This document shows positions 18,065-26,295 of a stretch of DNA of 64,000 bases, one piece after another. Numbering within the stretch: the first letter of the stretch is position 1; each line of letters opens with the position of its first letter. The notes below the pieces were generated by a model. It did no database searches, was not told the origin of the DNA, and worked only from the letters and a program-made list of their open reading frames with translations. This DNA is from Mycobacterium sp. Aquia_213 (lineage in GTDB: Bacteria; Actinomycetota; Actinomycetes; Mycobacteriales; Mycobacteriaceae). Made by a program: the position numbers and the translations under genes. Location: contig NZ_CP113116.1 of NCBI RefSeq assembly GCF_026625985.1, positions 4,340,001 through 4,404,000 of the forward strand, read 5' to 3'.

Positions 18065-18571
18065 ATGTATCGTGACGGTGCGCCATATATACCACTTATT
18101 TGCCCTTCGCCAAGAGAAGCTGGTGGTTGCCCGATTTCTCCCGAGAACTTTCATCTAGAAGTCGACGACACTCAATTGAGTTACCAACCGGTCAAATCGG
18201 CGACGACCGATATTTTCGGGGTGTGGTACAGCAAAGAATACTGGGACATCCGCAGTACGGGGACCGCAATATTGTCAGTGCCAGCGGACTCCGATCTTGC
18301 CGAAATGGCGCGGAGGCTCGACCCGAAGGAGGAGGGCAACGCCAACACGAGGCGAGTCGGCAAGCTGCTGTGTGAGCGCGTCATGCACTGTCGAGGGATT
18401 ACCGAGGACGGCCAGTGCTGGGCGCTCGGAACCCAAGCCGTCGCGACTGTTATTCGGCAGGTCACGCACGAGATAGCAGTACCCCGGAGGACCAATGACG
18501 GTGGGCAAGGAAGTCACTCCTCAGAGTGTCCGCCGCTCACGACGATTGACAGCACCAAACCGAGCGCGTAG
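18065..18571 (+). CDS. Doubtful hypothetical protein
   Basis: 168 codons, no recognised family. The middle reads plausibly as protein (DIFGVWYSKEYWDIRS, SDLAEMARRLDPKEEG, NTRRVGKLLCERV), but there is no good ribosome-binding site before the ATG and the last 58 bases overlap the convergent XRE/NBR1-Ig gene. It may be a decayed or chance frame. Confidence 0.3.
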   Translation: MYRDGAPYIPLICPSPREAGGCPISPENFHLEVDDTQLSYQPVKSATTDIFGVWYSKEYWDIRSTGTAILSVPADSDLAEMARRLDPKEEGNANTRRVGKLLCERVMHCRGITEDGQCWALGTQAVATVIRQVTHEIAVPRRTNDGGQGSHSSECPPLTTIDSTKPSA

Positions 18572-19170
18572 CGATCTGGGAAGTACTCCCAACCTTGATC
18601 GTCCACCATCTTCCAATGCACTTGCGAGGCGCCCGCCAGGGGCTGGGAGCGCACGGGCACCGTGATGTCGACCTCCTCTCCCGGTTGCGTGTCTGGAATC
18701 CTCACGCGCGAGAGGGAAGTCGGCACGCCGTGCCCTGTCGGTGACCCACGGCGTGCTAGCCACCGGCCAATCCACGCGACCGTGCCGCTATTGCGGATCC
18801 GCCAAGTCTTTTCAAATTCGTGGTAGGGAGGCATGAGCATGCCATCTGGGATAGTGATGTCGGCGACGAAGGTTGATGCGTCGCCGGGGATCGGGTAGTT
18901 CGGCCTTTTGTCCATCGGCAGTCGTTGTGGCGGCCGACTTTCTGTCAGCATGGCGTTGTATAGGCCCCAGGCTTGTCCATCACCACGGAATTGTTCTTCA
19001 TAGAAGGCCACGATCTTGCCGTTGGCAGGGTCGCGGCCTTTTTCGACGTTGTTCAGATGGGTCGCGCTGACACCTATGCGCCGTGCCGCTTCGGCCTGCG
19101 ACATGCCACCTGCTTTGCGCAGATATCGCAGCTGCTGGCCAAGGGCGAGCTGGGCGCCGTCTGATCGCAT
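18514..19170 (-). CDS. XRE HTH protein fused to an NBR1-type Ig-like domain
   Basis: 218 aa. Residues ~8-60 are a Cro/CI helix-turn-helix (MSQAEAARRIGVSATHLNNV). Residues ~110-215 match the Ig-like domain first known from NBR1: FEKTWRIRNSGTVAWIGRW, a Pro/Glu turn (TQPGEEVDITVPVRSQ), VHWKMVDDQGWEYFPD and a closing hydrophobic strand. In bacteria this domain is found joined to HTH or envelope modules; its ligand is unknown. A DNA-binding regulator that senses via the Ig domain is inferred. It is divergent from the small-gene operon starting at 19271 and could control the mobile element. No clear ribosome-binding site at ATG 19170. Confidence 0.75.
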   Translation of the reverse strand: MRSDGAQLALGQQLRYLRKAGGMSQAEAARRIGVSATHLNNVEKGRDPANGKIVAFYEEQFRGDGQAWGLYNAMLTESRPPQRLPMDKRPNYPIPGDASTFVADITIPDGMLMPPYHEFEKTWRIRNSGTVAWIGRWLARRGSPTGHGVPTSLSRVRIPDTQPGEEVDITVPVRSQPLAGASQVHWKMVDDQGWEYFPDRYALGLVLSIVVSGGHSEE

Positions 19171-19270
19171 ACGCCAAGGATCGTTTGGAGTTCGCCAAAG
19201 CTCAAGGGCCGGTTCTAGCTTCGCCTTACGGCGTCAGATAGACGTCACAAAAGTGAAGGAGCTCTTCGAC

Positions 19271-19576
19271 ATGGCGGTCCCTGTAATCCGTCCCTCGACC
19301 AATCTCGTCGCGCAAGTTCCCGAAGGCTTCACCCGCGCCGAGGGAAAACAACTGACGCGGCTTCAGAACGCTGAGCTGGCTCATGGCCTGGTGACGGCCA
19401 CCCGCGTCCAGGCCGCTGCCACCGTCGCCGGCATCGGCTTGCAAGCCGCCGGGATGTTGTCGCGGGAGGCCATATTCCAGGCTGACGGCGACCCTGCGAC
19501 CGCGAATCGTCTGAACTTCATCGTCGACCAGTTCGCCAATTACGTCGGCAACGAAGTCGCCCGGTTCGGACGGTGA
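19271..19576 (+). CDS. Small hypothetical protein, first gene of element operon
   Basis: 101 aa, family not recognised. Largely helical with alanine-rich stretches (ATRVQAAATVAGIGLQAAGML) and a C-terminal helix (NFIVDQFANYVGNEV). ATG 19271 has GGAG ten bases upstream; a longer frame upstream overlaps the divergent XRE/NBR1-Ig gene and is not credible. Followed by four more small genes with overlapping or near-overlapping ends, pointing to one transcript. Confidence 0.7.
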   Translation: MAVPVIRPSTNLVAQVPEGFTRAEGKQLTRLQNAELAHGLVTATRVQAAATVAGIGLQAAGMLSREAIFQADGDPATANRLNFIVDQFANYVGNEVARFGR

Positions 19577-19587
19577 GGGCGGCCACC

Positions 19588-19815
19588 ATGACTATCACAC
19601 TGTTAAGCCCAGCGAACCCTCCGGGGGACGACCCCCACGAAGCCAAGACCGTCTTCAACCAGGTCATGCAGTCCACCGCTGCGCTGACCGAGGCACTCGC
19701 GGCGATCGTCTGCCGACACAGCGATTCCGCACCAGTCAGCAGCGACTACGTTCAGGATCTCCTCGCGGTCTTGTCCACGGACATACTCGACTGGATTTGG
19801 CGGTGGCCGTCATGA
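19588..19815 (+). CDS. Small hypothetical protein
   Basis: 75 aa, not recognised; acidic with a helical middle (FNQVMQSTAALTEALAAIV). ATG 19588 is chosen; GTG 19573 overlaps the previous stop and would add five residues. Its stop overlaps the next start as ATGA, so translation is coupled. Confidence 0.6.
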   Translation: MTITLLSPANPPGDDPHEAKTVFNQVMQSTAALTEALAAIVCRHSDSAPVSSDYVQDLLAVLSTDILDWIWRWPS

Positions 19816-20063
19816 GCACCGCTGCGGAGTTCCTGCTCACCTGGGTTGCTTACTTGACCGTGGCAGCAGCCGTATACGCAGCCACACTCCTCGGAATGGA
19901 CGCGCTGCTGCAGGCGCGGGTTGCCCACCACCGTCACCGAGCGGCGCTGATTCGGATCAACAACGAGGCAGCGCTGGCCGTGCAGCGGATCGGCGCCGCG
20001 TTCCTGGTCGCGCGCCAACTGATCGGTGACGATGCCACCGAGAGCCGAGGAGGTCACCGATGA
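19812..20063 (+). CDS. Small membrane protein
   Basis: 83 aa with one N-terminal transmembrane helix (FLLTWVAYLTVAAAVYAATLL) followed by an Arg/His-rich amphipathic helix. Not recognised. Start and stop both overlap neighbours as ATGA, placing it firmly in the operon. A membrane-bound accessory role in DNA transfer is possible but not shown. Confidence 0.65.
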   Translation: MSTAAEFLLTWVAYLTVAAAVYAATLLGMDALLQARVAHHRHRAALIRINNEAALAVQRIGAAFLVARQLIGDDATESRGGHR

Positions 20064-20611
20064 TCACCCTTGATCATGGTAATCGCCTCGCCGCTGCCGA
20101 CGAGATCACCGACGCCAGCCAAGTTCTGGGCGATTTCATCGTCCAGGCCGCCGAACGCACGGCCGAGGAGGTTGGCTTCGGTTACGTCTTAACCTCAGAC
20201 GCACCGGACAACTATTCCGCGCTGGCTGCAGCGTATGAGCGAAGCGCCACTACCGGAGCCCCGCTGCCGGTCTCCTCCGACCACAGCACGGACCTCATCT
20301 ACCGGTCACCGGATATCAATGGGGCGCTGCGTTTCTGGCATGACGTCAACCACGTCCGACGTCGGCTCAACTTCGGTCTCGTCGACGAGCTCGAACTATC
20401 TCTCTGGCACCTCGGCGAACTGGAGACGGCCGGCTATTCCCGAGGCTGCTTAGTATGGCGGCTGCTCCATGCCGATCTCACCGGACAGGCATATGTGCAG
20501 GCGTTCGCCCGGCGATTCCCCTTGGGTCAGCGCCGCTTCGTGACCGGTTGCGTCACCGCAGGTTTCGATCACGGCCTGCTCGCCGAGCTGCGAGAGGCGG
20601 CGCCGACGTGA
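20060..20611 (+). CDS. Conserved hypothetical protein of the element
   Basis: 183 aa, function unknown. Contains a His-rich segment (ALRFWHDVNHVRRRLNFG) that could bind metal, followed by helices with LWHLGEL and LVWRLLHADLTGQ. The pattern resembles small proteins often found beside TraG-like genes in actinobacterial elements. ATG 20060 overlaps the previous stop; the stop overlaps the next GTG start. Confidence 0.7.
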   Translation: MITLDHGNRLAAADEITDASQVLGDFIVQAAERTAEEVGFGYVLTSDAPDNYSALAAAYERSATTGAPLPVSSDHSTDLIYRSPDINGALRFWHDVNHVRRRLNFGLVDELELSLWHLGELETAGYSRGCLVWRLLHADLTGQAYVQAFARRFPLGQRRFVTGCVTAGFDHGLLAELREAAPT

Positions 20612-20805
20612 ACCCCGATCCGAGTCATTGGGTGGGCCGCCTGACCGGCTGGTGCTTCAACATCCTTGCCGCTGCGATCGCACTCTGGTGTGCGGTTAAG
20701 CTCATCACTGCCATGTGGCCGACATTGGCCACAATTGTCGGAATCGCGACGATTTTCGTCGTCATTATTCGCATTGTTGTTTATTACACATCGCAGAAAT
20801 ATTGA
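20608..20805 (+). CDS. Small two-helix membrane protein
   Basis: 65 aa from GTG 20608 (GTGA overlap with the previous stop). Two hydrophobic segments (NILAAAIALWCAVKLI and TIVGIATIFVVIIRIVVYY) nearly fill the protein. Not recognised. Last gene of the coupled run; an AT-rich regulatory stretch follows. Confidence 0.6.
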   Translation: MNPDPSHWVGRLTGWCFNILAAAIALWCAVKLITAMWPTLATIVGIATIFVVIIRIVVYYTSQKY

Positions 20806-20870
20806 CGAAGATGCTCACGCCTACCTCAGTAAAGGTGCAGCTCAACAGGTTAAGCGGCCAATCAATACTA

Positions 20871-20928
20871 TTGCATAATTATCCACTTTGTTGCATAATC
20901 CAAACATACCTTTGATTTAAAACAAAGG
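20871..20928. promoter_or_regulatory. Iteron-like direct repeat and palindrome
   Basis: TTGCATAAT occurs at 20871 and 20891, 20 bases (about two helical turns) apart, followed at 20909-20928 by CCTTTG, 8-base AT-only spacer, CAAAGG. It is AT-rich in a GC-rich element and lies 41-98 bases before the 20969 gene. Operator, promoter or origin-of-transfer roles are all possible. Confidence 0.4.
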
Positions 20929-20968
20929 CAGCAATTAACGAAACCCCAATTCCGAAAGGAGGACACCT

Positions 20969-21217
20969 ATGTCTAAAACAGGAGAAATCAATTACCGTCG
21001 CGGCGAACGAAACTTCGAGCGGCACATCACCGTTCGCAGCATCGACCGGGACCCGCCGGATCTGCGCAAGCTGAGCCGCGCGGTCATCGCCATCGCCCTG
21101 CGTGACGCCGAAGCCCAAGCCGCGGCTCTCGCCGCTTTGAAGGGCAGCGTCGACTCCGCCATCGAAACCCCTTCGGCGACAGACAAATCTGATAACACGG
21201 AGCATCCGAATGCCTGA
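20969..21217 (+). CDS. Small basic protein before the TraG-like gene
   Basis: 82 aa, unrecognised; Arg-rich N-terminus (NYRRGERNFERHITVRS) and a helical middle (LRKLSRAVIAIALRDAEAQ). A strong ribosome-binding site (AAAGGAGG) lies seven bases before ATG 20969. Its end overlaps the start of the TraG-like gene by eight bases, so they are coupled. A DNA-binding accessory role would fit the context but is only inferred. Confidence 0.65.
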   Translation: MSKTGEINYRRGERNFERHITVRSIDRDPPDLRKLSRAVIAIALRDAEAQAAALAALKGSVDSAIETPSATDKSDNTEHPNA

Positions 21218-23411
21218 GCCGCGCGACGCCACGGCGTCGGCCGGTTCGCTGGTCTGGCAGCAATTGTTCTGGCCGCAGCCGCTTTCCGAAGCGATTGCGT
21301 TCGGACTGCTACGCCACTGGGCGGCGCAAATCCACGCCCCGCAACTCATCTTGGAAGCGCGCGCCGACATCACCGGCGTGGAGTACCTGATCGGCAGTCA
21401 GCTCCGGCATGCAGCGGCCGTCCGCCGTGCTGTCGAGCAGCTGGCCGATGGCGCCATCGTCACCTCGTTCGAGGCCGACGATCGCCACGACGTCGCCACC
21501 GTGCGCCGTATCCAGTTGAGTACCAACGCCCGCCAGCTCGAGCCCGCCGACGCGGTGGCATCACAGCGCTCCATCCTGCACGCCCTGACCGCAGTAGGGA
21601 AGGGTGAGCGCCTGACCATCCAAATCGTGCTCGGACCGCGCCGCCATCCCAAGGACGCACCGGCCGCACCGACGCGCGACAACCAGCCGGTGGTGTCCAA
21701 ACTGCTGCACGGCGTCCTGACCGACACGCGCCCCGGCGCCCGACAAGCCTTGGCGCACAAGCTCGGTCAACATGCCTTCACCGCCGCCGTCCGGCTCGGC
21801 GTCCAGGCCCCAACCGCCGAGCGCCGCAAGTCACTGCTGCTGGGCCTCGCCGCCGCCATCGGCACCACCGAGGCTCCCGACGTCCGCGTCACCCTCCGCC
21901 AGGAGAAAGCCGATCGGATGAATACACCACGAGCCTCGTGGTCAATGTTCACCCCGTCGCAGCGCCTGACCGTGACTGAAGTCGCGCGCCTGACCGGGTG
22001 GCCTATCGCTGACCACGACGAGCACTTCCCGGGCCAGCCGCCGCTGCATCCGCGTCCCGTCCGGCCAAGCGCCACAGTCCAATCCGGGCAGCGGGTCGTG
22101 GCCGAAGCCTCGGCACCCGGCGCCGGCAGCCCGATCGGCTACGACGCCGCCGACGCGTTGCGCCACACCTGGGTCATCGGACCCAACGGGGTGGGCAAGT
22201 CGACGCTCCTGCTCAATCTGATTCTGCAGGATCTCGAGGCCGACCGGCCCGTGGTCGTCATCGAACCCAAGGACCTGATTGCCGATCTGCTGGCGCGCAT
22301 CCCGGAGAAGCGCAAGGGCGACATTGTCTTGCTCGACCCCTTCGATGAGGCACCGGTGGGGATCAACCCCCTCGACGCGGCCCACCGCCACGGCCGCTCC
22401 CCCGAGGTCGTCGCCGACAGCCTCTTCGGCACCTTCAAAGCTATCTGGGGCGACAGCCTGGGCCCGCGCAGCGCCGACATCCTGCGCAACTGCCTCACGC
22501 TGCTGGCGAGCCGTGACGACGCCTCGCTGGTGATGCTGCCGCTGCTCCTCAGCAACCCCGGCTTCCGCCGCCGCCTGACCCGGAACGTCATGCAGCAGGA
22601 CCCGTTTGCCGCCGGACCGTTCTGGCAATGGTTCGACAGCCTCTCCCCCGAGGCCACCGCCACCACCATCGCCCCGCTGAGCAACAAGCTGCGTCCGCTA
22701 CTGAGCAAACCCCTCAGAGACATACTGGCTCAGCAACATCCCAAGTTTAACGTCCGCCAAGTCCTGCGCGAGAAGAAAGTGCTGTTAGTTCCGCTCCAGA
22801 AGGGTGTCATCGGGCCGGAGAATGCCCAGCTGCTCGGCGCCCTCGTGGTGGCGGAGCTCTGGCAAGCCATCCGCGAACGCGCCGGCAGCCCTGAAGCCAG
22901 CCGCGACCCGGTGATGGTCTATATCGACGAGGTCCAGGACTACCTGCGGCTGCCAACGGATCTCGGCGACGCACTGGCCACCGCCCGCAGCCTGGGTGCC
23001 GGCTTCCACCTGGCGCACCAATACGAAAAGCAGCTGCCCGGAGCCATGCTCGACGCCTTTCGCAACAACGCCCGTTCCCGCATCTGCTTCCAGCTGCAGG
23101 CCGGTGATGCCAAGGAAATGACCGCCGGCCAATCGGTGCTCACCGTCGAGGACTTCACCCGGCTGCCGGCCCACCACGTCTACGCCAGCCTGGTCCGCGA
23201 CAACGCTGTGCAGCCCTGGGCGTCCGGCGTCACCAAACCCGCACCGGTGCCGAGCTGCGACCCGGCCGACATCCGCCGCCGCAGCCGCGAGCGTTACGGC
23301 CAACCGGTTGCTGACATCGAAGCCAGTTTCACCGCACTCGTCGACACCGCCGCAGAAACGGACAGCACCAACGACATTGGCGCGCCGCGACGCAGCCGGA
23401 GGCAAGCATGA
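21210..23411 (+). CDS. TraG/VirD4-like type IV coupling ATPase
   Basis: 733 aa. Walker A GPNGVGKST at residues 324-332 and Walker B VMVYIDEVQDY (Asp573, Glu574) with later RSRICFQLQAGDAKEM and sensor-like segments place it among DNA-transfer FtsK/TraG/VirD4 ATPases. The first ~310 residues are a non-ATPase domain with a VirB4/TraC-like feel and no clear transmembrane helices, unlike VirD4 with its N-terminal anchor; the small membrane proteins upstream may supply one. It would pump element DNA during conjugation. Overlaps both neighbours by a few bases. Confidence 0.85.
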   Translation: MPEPRDATASAGSLVWQQLFWPQPLSEAIAFGLLRHWAAQIHAPQLILEARADITGVEYLIGSQLRHAAAVRRAVEQLADGAIVTSFEADDRHDVATVRRIQLSTNARQLEPADAVASQRSILHALTAVGKGERLTIQIVLGPRRHPKDAPAAPTRDNQPVVSKLLHGVLTDTRPGARQALAHKLGQHAFTAAVRLGVQAPTAERRKSLLLGLAAAIGTTEAPDVRVTLRQEKADRMNTPRASWSMFTPSQRLTVTEVARLTGWPIADHDEHFPGQPPLHPRPVRPSATVQSGQRVVAEASAPGAGSPIGYDAADALRHTWVIGPNGVGKSTLLLNLILQDLEADRPVVVIEPKDLIADLLARIPEKRKGDIVLLDPFDEAPVGINPLDAAHRHGRSPEVVADSLFGTFKAIWGDSLGPRSADILRNCLTLLASRDDASLVMLPLLLSNPGFRRRLTRNVMQQDPFAAGPFWQWFDSLSPEATATTIAPLSNKLRPLLSKPLRDILAQQHPKFNVRQVLREKKVLLVPLQKGVIGPENAQLLGALVVAELWQAIRERAGSPEASRDPVMVYIDEVQDYLRLPTDLGDALATARSLGAGFHLAHQYEKQLPGAMLDAFRNNARSRICFQLQAGDAKEMTAGQSVLTVEDFTRLPAHHVYASLVRDNAVQPWASGVTKPAPVPSCDPADIRRRSRERYGQPVADIEASFTALVDTAAETDSTNDIGAPRRSRRQA

Positions 23412-24370
23412 ACAGCTACCCCCTCGCTTACCCCCTCGCGCCAAAACCGCGCGGCCGATCACACCTGGCAGACGCGCAAAACCGTCCGACAGGGTCGGGG
23501 AATAGTGGTGCCCCACGGGGCACCACAACGCCCGCCAGACGGTCCCCAGCGCGACGCATCTCTGCCACCGGCATCGATGCCATCGCCAGCCACCTCACCG
23601 ACCGTGACCGCGCCATCCTGCGTTCGGTCCAGCAACATCGGTTCCTGACCGTCCGGCAGATCCAATCCCTGCATTTTGCCGATCTCGCCCCAACGTCAGG
23701 CCGCCGCACCGTCAAACGTGTCCTTGCCCGCCTGCGCGATCTGCGCGTCTTGGGAGCCCTGATGCAACGCGTCGGCGGCGTCCACGGTGGCTCGCAGGGA
23801 CTCGTCCACTATGTCGATGGCATCGGCGACCGCATCCTGCGAGGCCGCTCCGGACGTGACGCCCGCCGGACCTACGAGCCCAGCGCCCGCTTCGTCAACC
23901 ACCGGCTGGCCATCGCCGAACTCCACGTCGCGCTGATTGCCGCCGACCGTTGCGGCGAGCTGAAACTGACCGATGGTGCCGTCGAGCCCGCCACCTGGCG
24001 CACGTTCGTCGGCGTGGGCGCCGCCCGCCGCACCCTCAAACCCGACCTCTATGCCGAAACCGCCACCGAGGGGGATCTTGTCCACGCCTGGTTCATCGAG
24101 GTCGACCTTGGCACCGAGCACATCCCGACGCTGCTCGCGAAATGCCGGGAGTACGAGACATATCGGCAGACCGGGATCGAGCAAGACCGCCACGGGGCCT
24201 TTCCGCTCGTCGTCTGGTCAATCAGCCATCCCGAACCAGCAAAGGCCGAACGCCGCCGCCAGGCGCTGGCCGATGCCATTGCCGCCGACGGCAACTTGCC
24301 GAGCGCATTGTTCCGCATCGTCGCCCCCGAACACGTCATTTCGCTCATCCGCAACGGAGGTGCCCTGTGA
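23408..24370 (+). CDS. Replication-relaxation family protein
   Basis: 320 aa. After a low-complexity start (~50 residues) comes a winged-helix segment (TDRDRAILRSVQQHRFLTVR, QIQSLHF, RRTVKRVLARLRDL), then a conserved C-terminal part with HRLAIAELHVAL, LKPDLYAE and AWFIEVDLGTEHIPTLLAKC. This is the replication-relaxation family (PF13814) of plasmids and integrative elements, thought to act in replication or relaxation of transfer DNA; some members resemble nucleases (D-x-E-V-D here). Overlaps the coupling ATPase stop and the methyltransferase start. Confidence 0.8.
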   Translation: MNSYPLAYPLAPKPRGRSHLADAQNRPTGSGNSGAPRGTTTPARRSPARRISATGIDAIASHLTDRDRAILRSVQQHRFLTVRQIQSLHFADLAPTSGRRTVKRVLARLRDLRVLGALMQRVGGVHGGSQGLVHYVDGIGDRILRGRSGRDARRTYEPSARFVNHRLAIAELHVALIAADRCGELKLTDGAVEPATWRTFVGVGAARRTLKPDLYAETATEGDLVHAWFIEVDLGTEHIPTLLAKCREYETYRQTGIEQDRHGAFPLVVWSISHPEPAKAERRRQALADAIAADGNLPSALFRIVAPEHVISLIRNGGAL

Positions 24371-25404
24371 GCGCGTCCAACCAACTGGCCCGAAACCGGA
24401 TCATCGTCGGCGACGCGATCGACCGGTTGCGCCGTCTGCCGGGTAGCTCTGTCGACAGTGTCGTCACCAGCCCGCCGTACTTTCGCCTGCGCGACTACGC
24501 CGTTAAGGGCCAGCTCGGTCTCGAGTCCGATGTCGACCTGTGGGTCAATCATCTGCTGACGCTCAGCGCTGAAATCCACCGCGTCCTGGTCCCGACCGGC
24601 ACCTACTGGCTCAACCTCGGCGATGCCTATTCGAGCCACCCGTCCCAAGGCGCCGATCGCAAAAGTCTGCTGATGGCACCCGAACGCGTCGCGATGCGGC
24701 TGCAGGAGGCCGGCTGGATCATCCGCAACAAAATCGTCTGGGCCAAGCCGAATCCCGTGCCCAGCAGCGTGCCAGACCGCCTCAACTGCACCTACGAAGT
24801 CATCTACGTCCTCGCCAAGCAGCCGACGTACTTCTTCGACCTCGAGGCCATCCGGCAGCCGCACCTGTCAGCAGTCAACCGGAGCCGAGCGGCGAAGCCG
24901 GGCAGGCCATCACCTGACGCGTGGCTCGGACCGAACGCCATGGCCGCTTCGGGCCTCCATACGCTGAAAAGCCAAGGACGGGTAGGGCATCCGCTCGGCA
25001 AGAATCCCGGCGACGTCTGGACGATCGCGCCCGGCCGCTACCGCAGCGCCCACCACGCCGTCTTTCCGCAGGAACTCGCCGAACGCATGATCGCGGCAGG
25101 CTGCCCCGAAGCCCGCTGTGTCCGCTGCCGCCAGCCATGGAAGCGCCGCGTTATCCGATCAGTTGGCGGCAGCGCCAGCCGCAGCGCGCTCGTTCCGACC
25201 TGCCAGTGCGGCGACCGGAGCGAACCGGGACTGGTGCTCGACCCGTTCATGGGCAGCGGCACTACCGCCGTCGCCGCCGAAAACCTCGGCCGCGACTGGC
25301 TCGGCGTCGAACTCAATCCCGTGTTCGCGGACGTTGCTCGGGAACGGATTGCTGCCACCCGTCAGCACTCCCAGATCCCACCACCCGAGAGGGCAGCCGC
25401 ATGA
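24367..25404 (+). CDS. Beta-class site-specific DNA methyltransferase
   Basis: 345 aa from GTG 24367, overlapping the previous stop (GTGA). Motif IV TSPPYF (SPPY at 35-38) precedes motif I LDPFMGSGTT (from residue 292), the order of beta-class N4-cytosine or N6-adenine methyltransferases. Two CxxC pairs (CVRCRQPW and CQCG) in the C-terminal part may bind zinc. No restriction enzyme is adjacent, so it is probably an orphan enzyme that protects or marks the element's DNA. Target sequence unknown. Confidence 0.85.
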   Translation: MSASNQLARNRIIVGDAIDRLRRLPGSSVDSVVTSPPYFRLRDYAVKGQLGLESDVDLWVNHLLTLSAEIHRVLVPTGTYWLNLGDAYSSHPSQGADRKSLLMAPERVAMRLQEAGWIIRNKIVWAKPNPVPSSVPDRLNCTYEVIYVLAKQPTYFFDLEAIRQPHLSAVNRSRAAKPGRPSPDAWLGPNAMAASGLHTLKSQGRVGHPLGKNPGDVWTIAPGRYRSAHHAVFPQELAERMIAAGCPEARCVRCRQPWKRRVIRSVGGSASRSALVPTCQCGDRSEPGLVLDPFMGSGTTAVAAENLGRDWLGVELNPVFADVARERIAATRQHSQIPPPERAAA

Positions 25405-25490
25405 GCCGGCGGCTGCCTCGTCGGTGTCATGCGGCCGTACGAGTAAGCGCACTAAGCGTTTACCGGCCGCACAGCACCGAGGAGGTCGCT

Positions 25491-25814
25491 ATGTCCACAC
25501 CCGACGAGTCCACCAAAGGCGTCAAAACCCTTGGCATCAAACTCAAGTCGGACGTCCACGCGCAGCTGAGCTTCATTGCCCAGCTACGCGACGGCACCAT
25601 CACCGATGAAATCCAGATCGCCATTGCCGAGCACATCGTTCGCGCCAAAGAGGATCCGGAACTGGCCAGCAAGGCAGCTGAGGCACGCGCCGAAATCGAG
25701 CGCGAAGCCGCAGCCCGCCAACAGGCCATCGCCACCTTGTTCGCCGACGGCGGCGAACCCGGCACGACCCGCCAGGGCCGCGCAGTGAAGGGAGGTAATT
25801 CACCGGCAGCATGA
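25491..25814 (+). CDS. Probable ribbon-helix-helix DNA-binding protein
   Basis: 107 aa. After ~10 residues comes a short strand (VKTLGIKLKSD) and two helices (VHAQLSFIAQLRDG, ITDEIQIAIAEHIV), the layout of ribbon-helix-helix proteins such as CopG or mobilisation accessory factors. The rest is a charged helix (EIEREAAARQQAIATLF). GAGGAGG six bases before ATG 25491. A role in binding the transfer origin or in regulation is inferred. A strong hairpin follows the gene. Confidence 0.6.
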   Translation: MSTPDESTKGVKTLGIKLKSDVHAQLSFIAQLRDGTITDEIQIAIAEHIVRAKEDPELASKAAEARAEIEREAAARQQAIATLFADGGEPGTTRQGRAVKGGNSPAA

Positions 25815-25858
25815 CCGTGCCCTCGTAGGACACCGCGTCGCTTCCGGCGCACCATGGG

Positions 25859-25907
25859 GCCGGCGGGAAGCAGATCGAGCTATCAGGCTCTCTGCTTCCC
25901 GTCCGGC
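25859..25907 (+). terminator. Rho-independent-like hairpin
   Basis: Stem of at least 11 perfect pairs (CGGGAAGCAGA/TCTGCTTCCCG), extended by a further GCCGG/CCGGC with one bulged base, 16-base loop, just after the ribbon-helix-helix gene. No long T-run. It would end the transfer operon. Confidence 0.6.
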
Positions 25908-26239
25908 CCTCTTACACCAATCACGCAAGAAAACGAACCGCCAAGAAGGGAGTTGACCATGTATGAAACATATTTGTCCACAACATAATCCGAGACCAGC
26001 GCTGACACCTGCATCCGCTCGCCATCAGCATCACCATCCGTACGCGATCCCCGTCACGCCGATCGGGGACACTGATCTCCGACTCGTCGGATCGCCGAGG
26101 ATACGGTCGGTCGCGCCGCGACCTCGTTGCGCAATCTACAACGCATACCAGGCGAAAATCGCTGCGGCGGATATCGGCCGTGACCGAGGACAGCCTGTCC
26201 TTGCCATCCATTACGCTAGTCTCACAACGTATTTCGCAA

Positions 26240-26267
26240 TTGAATTTGATAAGTTGTTCATTATACA
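26240..26267 (+). promoter_or_regulatory. Putative sigma-70-type promoter
   Basis: TTGAAT (26240-26245) and TATACA (26262-26267) separated by 16 bases, upstream of ATG 26296 by about 28 bases. Each box matches four of six consensus bases. Small overlapping inverted repeats (TTGT...ACAA) could bind the XRE protein. Confidence 0.35.
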
Positions 26268-26295
26268 ATGGATAATACAAAGGGAGACAAGCGAA

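Larger units (their letters stand above)
25815..26295. other. Intergenic region holding a terminator and a promoter
   Basis: 481 bases. The left part has the hairpin at 25859-25907. The right part turns AT-rich and contains a sigma-70-like promoter at 26240-26267 for the XRE/recombinase pair. No gene supported; the upstream open frame preceding the XRE gene is not protein-like. Confidence 0.55.

Noticed and set aside
18181..18495. 104-codon minus-strand frame
   Set aside because: Antisense to the doubtful 18065-18571 frame, no ribosome-binding site and no recognisable motif.
23950..24366. Extension of the methyltransferase frame upstream
   Set aside because: It overlaps the replication-relaxation gene and reads as Arg-rich out-of-frame sequence; GTG 24367 with GTGA coupling is the better start.
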